Below are positions 23,901-36,010 of a DNA stretch of 64,000 nucleotides, in pieces; the stretch's first letter is position 1; each line of letters opens with the position of its first letter. Made by a program: the position numbers and the translations under genes. This DNA is from Alentia gelatinosa (lineage: Eukaryota > Annelida > Polychaeta > Phyllodocida > Polynoidae), in assembly GCA_950022655.1 (NCBI GenBank), contig OX465581.1, positions 111,397,125-111,461,124 of the forward strand, written 5' to 3'. The notes under the pieces were generated by a model, which was not told where the DNA came from, did no database searches, and worked only from the letters and a program-made list of their open reading frames with translations.

Positions 23901-24219
23901 TACACAATATTGACTCGGAGTTGACTCTGCACAATATTCTCGCATGTGCTCAGATATTACTATATGTCAGCTCCTCGGAAGATACCATCGCTTGTACTTG
24001 AAACCAGTCTACATTGTATTCATTATACACCTTTTCCTGACAGGGTGCGTACCGATATTAGTTCATTTAGGTATGCACTATATTTATTATATGCACTATT
24101 TTTCTGTATGTGCCAGTTATTGCAGCTTGGAGCAAACGGCATATCTGTATGCTCCGGGTATGGTGATAAACGCCACCTTTGTGTTTTCTATGGACACTTT
24201 GTATCTGGTTGATGATAAA
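23901..24219 (-). mobile_element. Pal-A1 element
   Basis: Minus-strand copy with ATACACAATATTGACT at its 3' end and TGGTTGATGATAAAG at a diverged 5' end. One palindrome arm is partly deleted. Confidence 0.8.
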
Positions 24220-24569
24220 GAAGACCCAGACTCACACAAAGACACCCAGACTAAAGGGCCTCTTCCACCTACACACAAGATATAGTAAGATCTGTCGTGA
24301 TTTGGGTATCTTGATAAGTCTTGCTAGCTTTTGAATAATCACGTGCAATTTTTGTCACGAAGCATCGGTCTGGTTAAGCACCTTTGCCGCATTCTTGTCG
24401 CAATATGCCGTGATATGTCGTCAATAGATCTTCAAGCATCACTCTGGTGGAGCACCAAAATATACACACGACATCGCAAAAAAGTACACATATGATCACT
24501 TGACGTGTTGCAACAAAGGAGGTAAGATATATTGCGACACTGTAAGATTTAACAAGACATACCAAGATA

Positions 24570-24866
24570 CTATAGAGGAAACCCATGCAAGTTTAGGGTC
24601 TGAGCCCGTATCCCATCGAGTTTGAATCACGTAGTAATTCAGAAGGCGAAGCCGCGTGAATTACTATGTGATTCAAATGAGATGGGATCGAGCTCTGACC
24701 AAAAACTTGAATGGGTTTCTGAATTTATCCCACCCTTAACATTGACTAATGAGCTAACATTTGTGACATTATCCCCCATTGGATATTTTTCCTAAATATC
24801 TAATGGGCGTTAGATACGAGTTCCCAATGTTAAGTCTATGGAGAAAAAATATCTGGGGTGAGATAA
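24570..24866 (-). mobile_element. Pal-B element, full length
   Basis: Minus-strand copy with a clean palindrome, tip GGCGAAGCC at 24645-24653, motif GTTAAGTCTATGG and terminal GGGGTGAGATAAAA. Confidence 0.92.
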
Positions 24867-27221
24867 AACACAGCAAATGCATCGTATTGGTGGAATCAGC
24901 ACTTAAGACACACACAAGCATACACACACCGACACACACACACACGAGCACAGACACCGACTTAGTCGCCCCGTCCACTGCCTCAGTGTGCCTCAGAGGA
25001 AAAGTGCTTTGTGTCAGCAGGTTTTTATAACCCGATTCCACGACCGGCGCATGCAAAGTGGCTCCTGCTCCGTGCATTGGGGATATCGACTATCAGCTTG
25101 CACGCGTGAACCTGCCCGCTGCAGCTGTCCAAGCTGTACCCAATGGTCTTCTGCTAATTAGCCCTGCTGCCTGCTGGAGTGGGACAGCAGGAGGTGAAGG
25201 TAGGATGTGCGGCATAGTCCTTAGTTAGTAGACAGGCGCCGCAACTCGGCAATGGGCATGGAGTGGGCCCCAGGACTGTGGGACTACAGAATGGGTTGCA
25301 GGCAGTAGACAAAAAAACTAACCAAGGAGCACAGCGCGGTGAAAGCAGACCAAACATCCAAACACGTCGGCGTTGCTTGCTTGTCTCCTCCTTTGCTCAG
25401 CATACAAGATGCATGAATCCTGGGGAGCAGCTCAACGGTACCGACAAGCTCCCCCCACCCCCCAACCTCCCTCCCCTCTATCTCCGTGATAACTCTAGTA
25501 CCTTACCTTAATGTTGTTGCTATACTATAGGCCGCGCAACCACATTGGGGACTGAAAACTAGTTATTTTTGACTTGATATACAAAAGTTTTCATAACTTA
25601 GGCTGTAAAAAATATTTTGATTTGCAAAAGGTACCATATTAAACTAGAGATTATGGGCTTTATATGCATATATATTTTGATTTTATTGAGATGATTTATC
25701 TGTTTTTATTTTTTGACGTATTTTCCCAGAAATCATGTTAAAAGATAGGCACACACTCCCCAAACCGCAATAGCTCTAGTACATCACCTTAAAGACATAT
25801 CCTACAATTCACAGTGGCGCCACCTGGTGATTTTTTGTAGTCAAGACTGTTTTTTGGAGGATTAATTCTAATTCTACATGAGTAAATTTAACATTTTGTC
25901 CAGTTTATCAAATCTCAATAGGTAAAATAGGCTAATTTTCATTTGCTTGATTTACCTAGGAAATGTACTGAAAAATATGTTTTTCTTCTTTGTCAGCCAT
26001 TGGGTACGGGTGCCTCCGTATACGCTTAAAAAAGTAATTCACCAGTTAGTCAACATAGATAGAAATGTGACGAAGGTAATGCATTTTTATAATCTACGAT
26101 CTAGTAGATAAACTGTCACAGGATATGATGGTAGATAAAAGTCTTTTGTACTGAGGAATCAGGCCAAATAGAAAATGAAAATAAATAAGCAACAAATAGT
26201 CACTGAACACTCTGAGCTGCTCGGACGTGCATCGGTAGAGCCTGGCGGATCAATTACAAACGCGACGGTCCAGGCTAGCCCTGGGCTCACCTCCCCGCCT
26301 CCAGCGTTAGATCATAAAATCAGTCTCCTGCTGTGATCAGAAATCACGGACCGAGCCTTGATTGGCCCCCGCTTAAATATTTTTGCCCGGGGAGAAATGT
26401 GCCGGGTCCTCAGGGACCTGTCTCGGCGCTGCGGGTTTTGCGTGTTGGCTTCGAGGTGTTTTGTGTGAAAGATGGATGGATTAAAGTCGGCATGGCGACA
26501 CGAGAGGCCTCCTGCTGCCCAAAGATACCAAACATCGCCAGGAATTAGCAATATCCAAATAAAATAACCAATACTTTAAGGAATCACCACTCTCGTCCAG
26601 GAACTCGGTAGTAGGAGTTTTCTGCTCGTGTGCTAAGCCTGGCGCTGGCTGTAATAGACAAAAAAGACGGTTAATCACTGCAAGGAGCGGGCGATAATAC
26701 CATTTATCACGCGTCGAGTAATGAGCAGGAGAGGGCTATGGGGGCCATCTCCAATCTGCCACTTCCACCGTAATTTGGCTTGAGTAATAGCAGCGAGCAC
26801 AGTGTTTGCCTGGACAGCTAATGTCATTCCGACCGTATTCTGGGCACGTGCGTATCAGAGGATGACACTCCTACGCTGCCATGTTATTGACAGGATTTAT
26901 TGAACGGAATAGTCAAGAGATTAGAACATTAATTGTTAATTATATCTAACCGTAGTTTACAGATTTTTCATATCTCGGATTTGGATAGTGTATAGGTCCG
27001 TGGTCATATCGCTGCATCCAGTTTGTAGTGGTGTTAATAAATGCCCACTCTGTGGCACTGAGGCAAAAACCAATTCCTAAATTTGACAATTATCACAAAA
27101 TTTTTTAAATGGCTTCGATCACGTTTGACTCCCTCTGCGGTGATTTTAGTTGGTGATTGCTTGATTAAATTGGGAAATGTAAAATATTATGCTTCGTTTT
27201 GTGACTGTGAAAATATTATGA
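24867..27221. other. Unassigned
   Basis: A CA-rich microsatellite-like patch lies at 24903-24955. CTCTAGTAC plus ACCTTA occurs twice in direct orientation (about 25493 and 25775). Otherwise no gene or repeat recognised. Confidence 0.3.
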
Positions 27222-28533
27222 GAAAATGTGGTTACTGAGCCCGTACGGGTGGCCGTTCGTGGTCATTTGATGAAAAAAATACGGCCCGACGCCGAAGGCG
27301 GGAGGGCCGTATTTTTTCATCAAATGACCAAGATCGGCACCCGTACGGGCTCAGTCACTACGTTTTCTTATTACTATACACCTCCTACTTGTTTAAAATG
27401 CCATTCTATTAAATTTGCTGGACAATGATTCAACCCCCATTCCCGTACACAGGCCACTGCCATTTACTACGCCCTGCTGTCTCCTACAACCTGTCATAAC
27501 TTTCTTCTAGCGGCCACCCCTCAGTACATCGCGTTGCTGTAAAATGGACTATTCCAAACGACTCGTCGGCAACACAACCAAAGAACTCTGTGAGGTTGAG
27601 ACATGTCACAAACTCCCAGTAACGCTTAAAAGTACATATTAACCAAATATATAGGTAACTAACATCGGGCGTTCACCTAATACAGTTAGATATGAGAAAT
27701 CAATCGATTTCACCAAGTTCACTAAGTGGTGGCCACCCCTCAAAATAGTGTTCCCGTTCCTGTACTCTGGCTCGCTAGCGGTAAAAACTGGGCAAGATCG
27801 ACGTGGGAAATGTGTAGCAACAGATGACACTGTAATTTCACCTCCGTTAGGAATTAAGCAATGAAATTTTAACACGAGTACGGCACATATATAACCTATA
27901 ATCGTACCAAATATGATGAAGATCAGGCACTTTAAACCGAAGATATCGGCGTTTCAATACGGCGACTTCGACATTCACTGCACACCGGGAGGTGGGAGGG
28001 TGAAAACTCGGCAACTGCCGACGGGAGCGGACTATGAAATGTATGACACAGGACGACCTGGAACTCTGGTAGCCAACGTAATTATGACGTCGACAACGTG
28101 GAGCGGCCTAACGGGAAGCAGTCGGACTTCTTGATATCGATCATTCTCGCGGATTGGAGCCATTTAAACGGTTTTACGTGAATGTCACCCGTTGACTACC
28201 TCAATATTTGGACCATACGCACGTATAAAACGCGGTGTCATTTATGTATATATCACAATATTTACGTACTTTTGACGTACCGATAAGTTTATATCGCACG
28301 GTAGGGGCCACCATTTTTTTTTGCATTGAAACAACCACTCCTCTCGCACCCGTGCGATAATGTATATTAGTACGACGTAGTGTTCCCAGCAGCGGGCCGT
28401 ACGTTTTGCAATGCTTAAGCCTATGGGAATCCATACGTCATACTACTCGGCGGGCCCGAACGTTATTTATACGATATGCCTAGTAGCGGTTAGTAACCCA
28501 TAGACGTTCGCCTATAGGTGTATAGTAATAAAT
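27222..28533 (-). mobile_element. Pal-E element, 1.3 kb, longest of the clan
   Basis: Palindrome 27222-27364 (arms TGAGCCCGTACGGGTGGCCG and inverse, long AAAATACGGCCC stem, tip GCCGAAGGC at 27292-27300) is followed by CTTATTACTATACACCTCC. The inverse, AGGTGTATAGTAATAA, is at 28517-28533, giving a body of about 1.17 kb. GCTTAAGCCTATGGG lies about 110 bases inside the body's 5' end. Open frames within show no known domain. Nested insertions may account for the length. Confidence 0.6.
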
Positions 28534-29144
28534 ATAACTAACGTATTGTTGTGAACTCCCTAAAAAATCGGGCCTCCGATTTGTGTAAATTGGGCCCCGA
28601 TTTCAACGAAATAAAAGTCTATATCCATAGAACTAACGCATTGATATGCCTGACCATTCCCCCTACCACCACCACCCCCCACCACATCATCCCCACATCT
28701 GCTCCTATGCCAGACTGCTCTTTTTTAACCCCTGACCCTCAGGCAAGCCCCCTGCCTCGTCCAACTCCGACCCAACCCCACATCGTGCCGTACGTAACAC
28801 AAGAAGCGAGCTCTCCCCCCACAGCCACGTCCCTCCAAACACATCATCGGTAGCGCCAGAACCAGGAGGGACCAGCTACTTGCGGTACATTTGCTGGCAC
28901 AGGTGTGCAGGGGGCGGAAAGCAGCCAAATTGGCGATGTTCACTGTCTGTTCAGACATACCTATCACGTCACGTTTACCCAAGAGACTCCACAGACCTGT
29001 GGCCTTGCCATTTCACCCTCGCTCCTTGGTAAGGACTCAAATGTACTCAAATTAGATAATCTATAGAGCACACCGAGCAGCTGTCCTGGAAGCACTACAG
29101 CTATGGTCTGTCCATTACCCTGATTAAATTCCCAGTTAAAGGTT
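28534..29144. other. Unassigned
   Basis: C-rich plus strand near 28650-28830; no gene recognised. Confidence 0.3.
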
Positions 29145-29380
29145 AAGCTGGAGACACAGCAAGCGAGAAATGCAACGATTTCCAGAATCGCCAACACAAA
29201 ATGGTTAGTATGTGAGTGATTATTTAATATTTTACCTAGTTATTGCTTCGATGATGCTAAATTATTGGGAGATATTACTTATATATATGTGAGATATTAA
29301 AATATCTCACATATATGTTATTTTGTGTTGGCGATTCCAGAGATCGCTGCCTTGACTCGTTTTGTGGGTCCTCGGCATAA
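29145..29380. mobile_element. MITE family M2
   Basis: Left end GCTGGAGACACAGCAAGCGAG with GCGAT-like TTTCCAGAATCGCCAACACA; right end the inverse, TGTGTTGGCGATTCCAGAG and GGGTCCTCGGC. The interior holds a perfect GAGATATTTTAATATCTC-type hairpin around 29297. Confidence 0.75.
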
Positions 29381-29744
29381 CCCTGCGTGTACACTAGACG
29401 ATTCTGGCCGGCCATTCTGGTATTTTGCACCTCCTGACGACTTTTATCAATAAAATACCAAGTGCGTGGCGACTGCAGATAGTCTGGTTCCATCAGATTA
29501 TGCAATTCAGCACCAACTGACAACTACTGGTTAGTTACGCTCTGACGCCCGCGACTATTTCAAGCGGGCTTGAATTAGTCATCTAGATAGGCGGCGATTC
29601 TGTGAAAACCTATAGCCGTCAGTAAACGTTGGGATACATTCTGAGGTCGACGACTTTTGCGGTGGACATTCCACCACCTGACGACTATTGGCCTGACGAT
29701 CTACAGTCGTCACGTTTTTAGTCGTCCGATGTAAATGCCGGGTG

Positions 29745-29957
29745 AAGCCGGGGACACACCAAGCGAGCCAAGGCGGCGATCTCCGGAATCTCCAACACAA
29801 AATAGCATCTATGTGAGATGTCATTCCATAGTAATATCTCCCACTATAATAGAGTGTCTAAGAAGCAATGGTCACGTAAAATATGAAATAATAGGACACA
29901 TATATGCTATTTTGTGTTGGCGATTCCGGAGAGCGCCGCCTTGACTCGCATTTTTCG
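29745..29957. mobile_element. MITE family M2
   Basis: AAGCCGGGGACACACCAAGC left end and TTGTGTTGGCGATTCCGGAG then TTGACTCG at the right. About 213 bp. Confidence 0.75.
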
Positions 29958-31135
29958 CTTTCCCGAAATAGCACTATCCACGATGGAGCATTACCCCATA
30001 TCCCTGGATGAAACGATGAAAGCCGAAGTGGGCTAAATAAAATATTGTTAAATTTTATGAAGTGCTATTGATATGAATAAGTATATGTTATACAAGTAAT
30101 AATATAACTAGCCCTACGAGTGAAGGGAGTAGTGGGGAAAAAAGGTGAGGGTGGGTGGGAAGAAAAATAGTACGTGTGTAGGGTGAGAGTGCTGAGCGAA
30201 GTGTGAGGGGGAAGCGAGCGCTGAGAGAGCGCACGTTAGAGAGAGGTGCGTCGCAGAGACGCTAGGGGATGCGCAGGTGCGCTAGTGTAGAGGGGTTTCA
30301 CCAGGGGGAGCAATGACCACCCCTGACCAAAGGCCATGGGTAACCCATTCTTTGATTTTTTTAAATAGATTTATTTTCGACTATACTCCTCTGTAGTAGT
30401 CAGATTACATAACACGGACTGCAACCTATTCAAATGTATGTTGTTGAAAACCCCGACACTGGAAGACCTGCTGAAGCCAGAACTAGTGTAACTTCTTTTA
30501 ATTAAAAAAAAACCACTGCGCCATTTACATAAAGATATTAATTTTGAAAAGCTTCCCTAAATAATAATTACAGATTTTCGAGGCATCGATATGTACACCC
30601 TGACGCTAACGATCACGAATAAAGAGCATACCTCAATGATGCCCAAAAGATTACGTGCCGGTTTGGGAGAGGCCATACATTCTTAATCTAATCAGCAGAT
30701 TCTTCATCTGTACACATCTCTCTAGGAAATTGACAGGTAACGTTGACAGGCATACCTCAGAGGAGAGTTAACCCTAGCACGCCCACTCAGGGGGCACACC
30801 TACGCAGGGGATGTGGAATACCTCACAGCATCTTTCGGTTACCACAAACACTATATGAAATAATTCATACATTTCCACCATGTATACACATTAAGTGAAA
30901 AACATAATATGCATCATTATTTAGCGCAAGTATCCTATAACTAGGGTAATGCGTATCGAAGATAAATATGTTGAATAATTTCCGGCACCAATGCCATAAC
31001 CAAGAAATGTACTTTCTACTTTCATTGAGTGAAGAAATGATGAAATTAAGGATGACGTGTCATATCACATCCTACAATCTATTGTGAGTTTTGACGGCAA
31101 ACAGCCAGTTCCTAGGACTCGCCAGCTAGCATTAA
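29958..31135. other. Unassigned
   Basis: Purine-rich plus strand at 30115-30300 with short GAGAG/GCGC repeats; otherwise AT-rich. No gene recognised. Confidence 0.35.
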
Positions 31136-31860
31136 GCCGGTCCCTTGTACCCGTCCCCTAATGTTAAACCCGTCCCTAGTACCTGTCCCCTAGCATTAAA
31201 CTCGTCCCTAGTACCCGTCCCCTAGCATTAAACCTGTCCCTAGTAACCGTCCTCTAATGTTAAACCTGTCCCTAGTACCCGTCCCCTAGCATTAAACTCG
31301 TCCCTAGTACCCCGTCCCCTAGCATTAAACCTGTCCCTAGTAACCGTCCTCTAATGTTAAACCCCCCTAGTACCCGTCCCCTAGCATTAAACTCGTCCCT
31401 AGTACCTATCCCCTAGCATTAAACCTGTCCCTAGTACCTGTCCCCTAGCATTGAAACCATCCCTAGTACTCATCCCCTTGCATTAAACCTGTCCCTAGTA
31501 ACCGTCCTCTAACGTTAAAACGTCCCTAGTACCCGTCCCCTAGCATTGAACCCTTCCCTAGTACCCGCCCCCTAGCATTAAACTCATCCCTAGTAACCGT
31601 CCTCTAGCATTAAACCCATCCCTAGTACCCATTTCCTAGCTTTAAACCCGCTCATAGTACCCGTTCCCTAGCATTAAACCCGTCCCTAGTACTCATCCCC
31701 TAGCATTAAGCCCATCCCTAGTACACGTCCCCTTGCATTAAACCTGTACCTAGTAACCGTCCTCTAACGTTAAAACGTCCCTAGTACACGTCCCCTAATA
31801 TTGAACCCGTCCCTAGTACCCAACCCCAACATTAAGCCTGTCCCTAGTACCAGTCTCGAC
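31136..31860. repeat. 31-bp minisatellite
   Basis: About 23 units of CCCGTCCCCTAGCATTAAAC plus CNGTCCCTAGTA, with variants (CTAATGTTAAAC, CTAACGTTAAAA) recurring in a higher-order pattern. Confidence 0.97.
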
Positions 31861-32136
31861 CAGAGCGGCTGTGGCACAGACTCCCGTCTGTAAAGGGTTA
31901 ACCGGAAAAAGGTAACAGATGTCGCTGACAGGTACAATTGACAGGTATTGTTGAACATTGATGTAGGTGCTGCTGGCCGAACGTCAGGTGGTGAGCAAAC
32001 TGACATAGCCTGCATGTCCCCAACCCCTGCTCGAAATGGTGGCAATTGTCATTTTGGGTGGGCCTAATCCATGAGGTAATTACTCAGCTCTCCTGGACTC
32101 GTCTAGAGAAGAATAATCACTAACCAAACAGAATAC

Positions 32137-32610
32137 AGGTCGTGTGTAGTCCTCAGGGGAGTATCCTCCGCTAGGATATTTTTCTGTGAGTGGACTAGAG
32201 AATGGAAGTTATGGGTCAATTTTGTTAGACACTTATGGCCTATTTGGGATGCCTCGTCTGCTGGGACTGTCTTCCGCGAGGAGTAAAGAAGAAACCAATA
32301 AGTTTTGGTCAATGTCGTTGTCCCCTATGAGTTTGATATGAACGAGACAAAAGCCTAGTTAATATCATGTAGCGTTCAAACGATTTGCAGGACAAGACTT
32401 TGACCAAAACAAGTCTATAATTTATCTCACCCCTTTACACACTAAAAGAATGGACAATACATAGGATATAGACCATGGAGAACGGACTGCAATACTCATG
32501 AGGCATGGAAAACTAGTTCCCAATGTTAATCCTACTGCACAAAAATACCAGGGGTGAGATAATGTCCTTATATTCAAACGCTAACCCTCCTAGGACCTCT
32601 CCTACAGGCA
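32137..32610 (+). repeat. Dispersed repeat interrupted by Pal-D
   Basis: Left part (CCTCCGCTAGGATA, TTATGGCCTATTTGGGA, CTGGGACTGTC) ends at 32283. The right part (TGTCCTTATATTC, CCTCCTAGGACCT) starts at 32563. The uninterrupted copy is 13480-13660. Confidence 0.75.
32284..32562 (-). mobile_element. Pal-D element, complete, nested
   Basis: On the minus strand: TTATCTCACCCCTGGTATTT start, AGTAGGATTAAC variant of the common motif, internal inverse GGGTGAGATAAA, and a palindrome on GTTTTGGTCAAAGTC arms, ending TTTCTTCTTTA. 279 bp. Confidence 0.88.
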
Positions 32611-32971
32611 TATAGTTGGCCCGAGAAGTTAGCCGCCCCCTGGGTAACCGATCACCCGGCCGTGCGCCAGTTAGTTCTATATTTCACACAGTAGCCACCT
32701 TTGAGGACAGGTTTCCCGCCTTTGCTGACATCAGTCTTCCGCCGTTGTCTCTGGGTCTCGCCACCTTTTACCCATCTCAGTCATCTGATCCTGCATCTGT
32801 CATCTCCCCCCTGTCGTCCTCTCTCTGCCTACCTCTACAGGCATGTCCTCGGAATGTATTCACTGAAAGGGTCTAGTTTCTAGTGGTCCACCAATGTGCA
32901 AGTGTATTACGGTCTGCAGACTACAACTTGTATATGTTCCAATATATCTGTATTCTATCTATAAATACTAC

Positions 32972-33373
32972 AATTTATTATCCATCGTATACAAAGTCCC
33001 CATTGAAAATGTATGGGGGCTCAGTAAACCACGACCCATTGTATAAAACCTGTCAGATACCATAACTGTGGTATACGGATTCAAACCTGTGGCATACGGC
33101 CTCAAACCCATGGTATATGGGAAAAATAGGCCCTTTTTTGCTAAGAGCAAAGATACAGTACCTATTGTTATCCCCGTTAATATGACAATTACTGGTTTTA
33201 ATTTATTCAAAAAGATGGATAATAAATGCAACAAACGATGATTTTGTGAACAGGCAGCTCAATAAAGCACTCGCGGTTGACCTCGCAATACACTCGCTAG
33301 CGCTCGTGTATTACTACGCGTCAACCATCCATGGTTTACGGCCGCCTGTCCACAAAACCATCGATTATTGTCT
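32972..33373 (+). mobile_element. Pal-A2 element, full length
   Basis: TTATTATCCATCGTATAC start, internal AGATGGATAATAAATG, and a palindrome with core AATACACTCGCTAGCGCTCG, ending CCATCGATTATTGT. Confidence 0.88.
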
Positions 33374-33487
33374 ATGTATTCTCAATATTTGGGTTGATAT
33401 GTATCATAATCAGACCATTTGTCGCCATGAGCAGGCAGGACCAGTAGGTCTGGGATTAAATACCACAAATCGCGGTACTTTCATATC

Positions 33488-33720
33488 TTTTATTACCCAC
33501 CTAATACGAAGTCTCCATACTAAATCTATGGAGCCTACAGATCGCTACTGAGTAGAATATGGAAAGCAGTATTCCTCTCAGTAGAATACGGTTCTTTCTG
33601 CTACCTCATGGGCAATTTAGGAATTATTTTCTATAAACAATACACAGCGCTTACGTCAAGATTCTAATTTCAAGATGTGTTTTCTAATAATTAGTTGAAA
33701 GGTGAGTAATAGACATAACA
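33488..33720 (+). mobile_element. Pal-A3-like body
   Basis: TTTATTACCCACCTAATACG to AAAGGTGAGTAATAGACA, inverse ends about 225 bp apart. TCTCCATACTAAATCTATGG sits near the start. No full palindrome follows. Confidence 0.6.
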
Positions 33721-34334
33721 TTACCATGATTTTGATCTGTGTGGGCTGTATTCTCCTTTTAGTTGACACAGGCTTGCGAGTACGAGTCATAACAAATGGG
33801 CGATAAATAGATAAATTTGTCCAGGCTAAGATAAGATCAGAAACACTCATGTTTGGTGGGTGTCCTCATTCGCGATCTGGTTTGAAGCACTTCAGAATAT
33901 TCACTCGGCTAATACCTAGTTCATATTCCTGTGCGTTCCAAACTCGATGGCGAATGGGGACAGACCAAACACGCATCAATTGTGTTCTTATTACCATCCC
34001 AACTTCGTACCCTTCCTCACTGAGTTGGCCATTGTGCAGTAATTCCTTCTCCTTTGTAATTCCTCATGCGATTACCATCCTCTTCTCCTCGATTTACTAT
34101 TCCGAATCTACTACCTTCACCATCATTCCGCCTCATTTACCCCTCCGTGTAAAAAACCTTAACCCTCTTCCTATCCTCTTGGCCTCCCTGTATGACCCTA
34201 TAAGTTGCCCTTCTAACTAATATCCTTCATCATATAACATAGGTGCGCCTAAAATACAGAAATGCTACAAGGGATGTCTATTGATTATCAACGGCTGATC
34301 GGAATTGGACAAGCTAATTGTGGGGATCGTGGAT
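33721..34334. other. Unassigned
   Basis: A 123-codon frame (33849-34220) shows no domain. No repeat recognised. Confidence 0.3.
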
Positions 34335-34635
34335 TTATCTCACCCCTTGTATTTTTGTCCCATAGCCTTAACATAGGGAACTCGTTCTCCATACCCCTAC
34401 GAATATTGCAATCCGTTCTCGATGGTGTATATCCTGTGTGTCATCCATTCCTTCAGTGTGTACAGGGGTGAGATAAATACAGAAAGCAACTAGTTTTGGT
34501 CTAAATCTTTTTTTTTTCAACTGGTTTTGAATGCTACCTGATATTCATTCACTCGACTGTCGCCTCATTCATATCACTCCACATCAAACGCATGGAGAAC
34601 GACGCCTTTGACCAGAACTTGTTGGTTTCGTCTTT
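34335..34635 (+). mobile_element. Pal-D element
   Basis: TTATCTCACCCCTTG start, CCCATAGCCTTAAC, internal GGGGTGAGATAAATAC, and a palindrome from AGTTTTGGTCTAAATC to TTTGACCAGAACTTGTTGG, ending GGTTTCGTCTTTA. Confidence 0.88.
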
Positions 34636-36010
34636 AGAGATCGACGAGGTACGGGGTTGTCTATCAGCTATCGCCGTTTCACACCAGCCTGTAGACTAAG
34701 CAGGGTGCGCCGCAGTCTGGCATGCCCATTAATAGTGGCAATTGATTACGCTGACTCAGCACTTCCACCGGCTTTGATCGGGCGCCTTAAAGGCCCGCGA
34801 GCACGTGTGTCGACGGAACGAGCTGCTCCACGTGTGTGCGCGTGAGCAAGTGTGGAACCACACCCCTCGAGCCGCCTGTTGTCCATGTGGCACTTTAAAA
34901 CAACCCCAGGCACCATTCCCTCCCTCTCAACTACCTCCGCCTATTCTTCCTGTCTGGTCTATTTCCCTTTGTCCAAACCTGCTTTATCTCTCTGGGAGGC
35001 CTTTAAGCCCGCGGGCGAGTCGCCCGCCGGACTATCTATCAATTTAGTCCTGTGTTTGTGCCTGGCATTGAGGCGAGATGATGGCGGGCAGGACGCTGCC
35101 CCAAGGGGTGAAGCAAAGGTGTCAACGGTTTGGCCAAGCAGTCCTGAGTAATCCTGTGTTTTAAGACACTTGTCAGACCAATGTATTGTTGCGACGTGAT
35201 CTGTCTCGGAGCAACTCGCTGTTGACAGCGAGAGGGCCCCTGCGAGGAAAATCCCCGACAGCCTAATGTGACTAGATGTAATAAACTAGACACAACAACA
35301 AAAAACTACGCCTCCTGCAGAATGGAACTCTGCCCGCACAAAGTATGTATCAGTAAAAGAAACCTCAGCGCTAATATCATTGGGCGCGGCGCCGGGTGGG
35401 CCGGGGAACTATAACGGGGCATTGATGTAAAGGTTATGCAGCGCTTGGGCCATGTGTAGGGATAGCGTATTACATATTTATGTCGTCTGCTTACCAGTGG
35501 AAATCTATAACGTCTGGAAATATGCAAGAAACATTTGAGGCTATTACCATGCCAAGAGAGACGATGTTTAAGGTAGCGCAGGAAAGCCTGGTTGTGGTAC
35601 AAATCTGAAAAGAAAACGGTTAGGTAAGCAACATGTATATATCTTATATCATTTCCAGATGATTCCCATCCCAGATTTGTTGCCCTAACTATTTTATCTC
35701 ACATATAGATGTCGGGATGTGGGCCGACCATAGACGACACCTCTGGGAATGATAACATTTGTAGTTGACCCCATGGGCTCATTCCCCTGCCCCGAACGAC
35801 GACCTGTGTGGACCCAATGATCGTTGCGGCTATAGAAGCAGTATGAGGTGGAGAGCAGGGGGACTGGGGTGAGGTAAAAGCACGGCTTGGTTGTGCAGGG
35901 CCGGCCGCAGGCAATACATTGTAGACGCTATGCGTACTACTGTGGTGCGTCTAGCCTAGGTCAGATTCTATTAGGAGGGTCCAGTAGAGAAATATGCATC
36001 GGGGTAATGA
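34636..36010. other. Unassigned, partly GC-rich
   Basis: CpG-containing around 34660-35110. Open frames of 70-100 codons show no domain. A CpG-island role is possible but untested. Confidence 0.3.

Noticed and set aside
24571..24720. tRNA or tRNA-derived SINE (GATTCAAA and GTTTGAATC look like T-arm/B-box sequence)
   Set aside because: The sequence is part of a long palindrome repeated in all Pal-B copies, with no A box at the right spacing and no cloverleaf.
31136..31860. CRISPR array
   Set aside because: Repeats are contiguous without unique spacers, in an animal genome.
34636..35130. CpG island promoter of the channel gene
   Set aside because: Locally GC-rich but with no exon, start or conserved element next to it; it cannot be supported from sequence alone.
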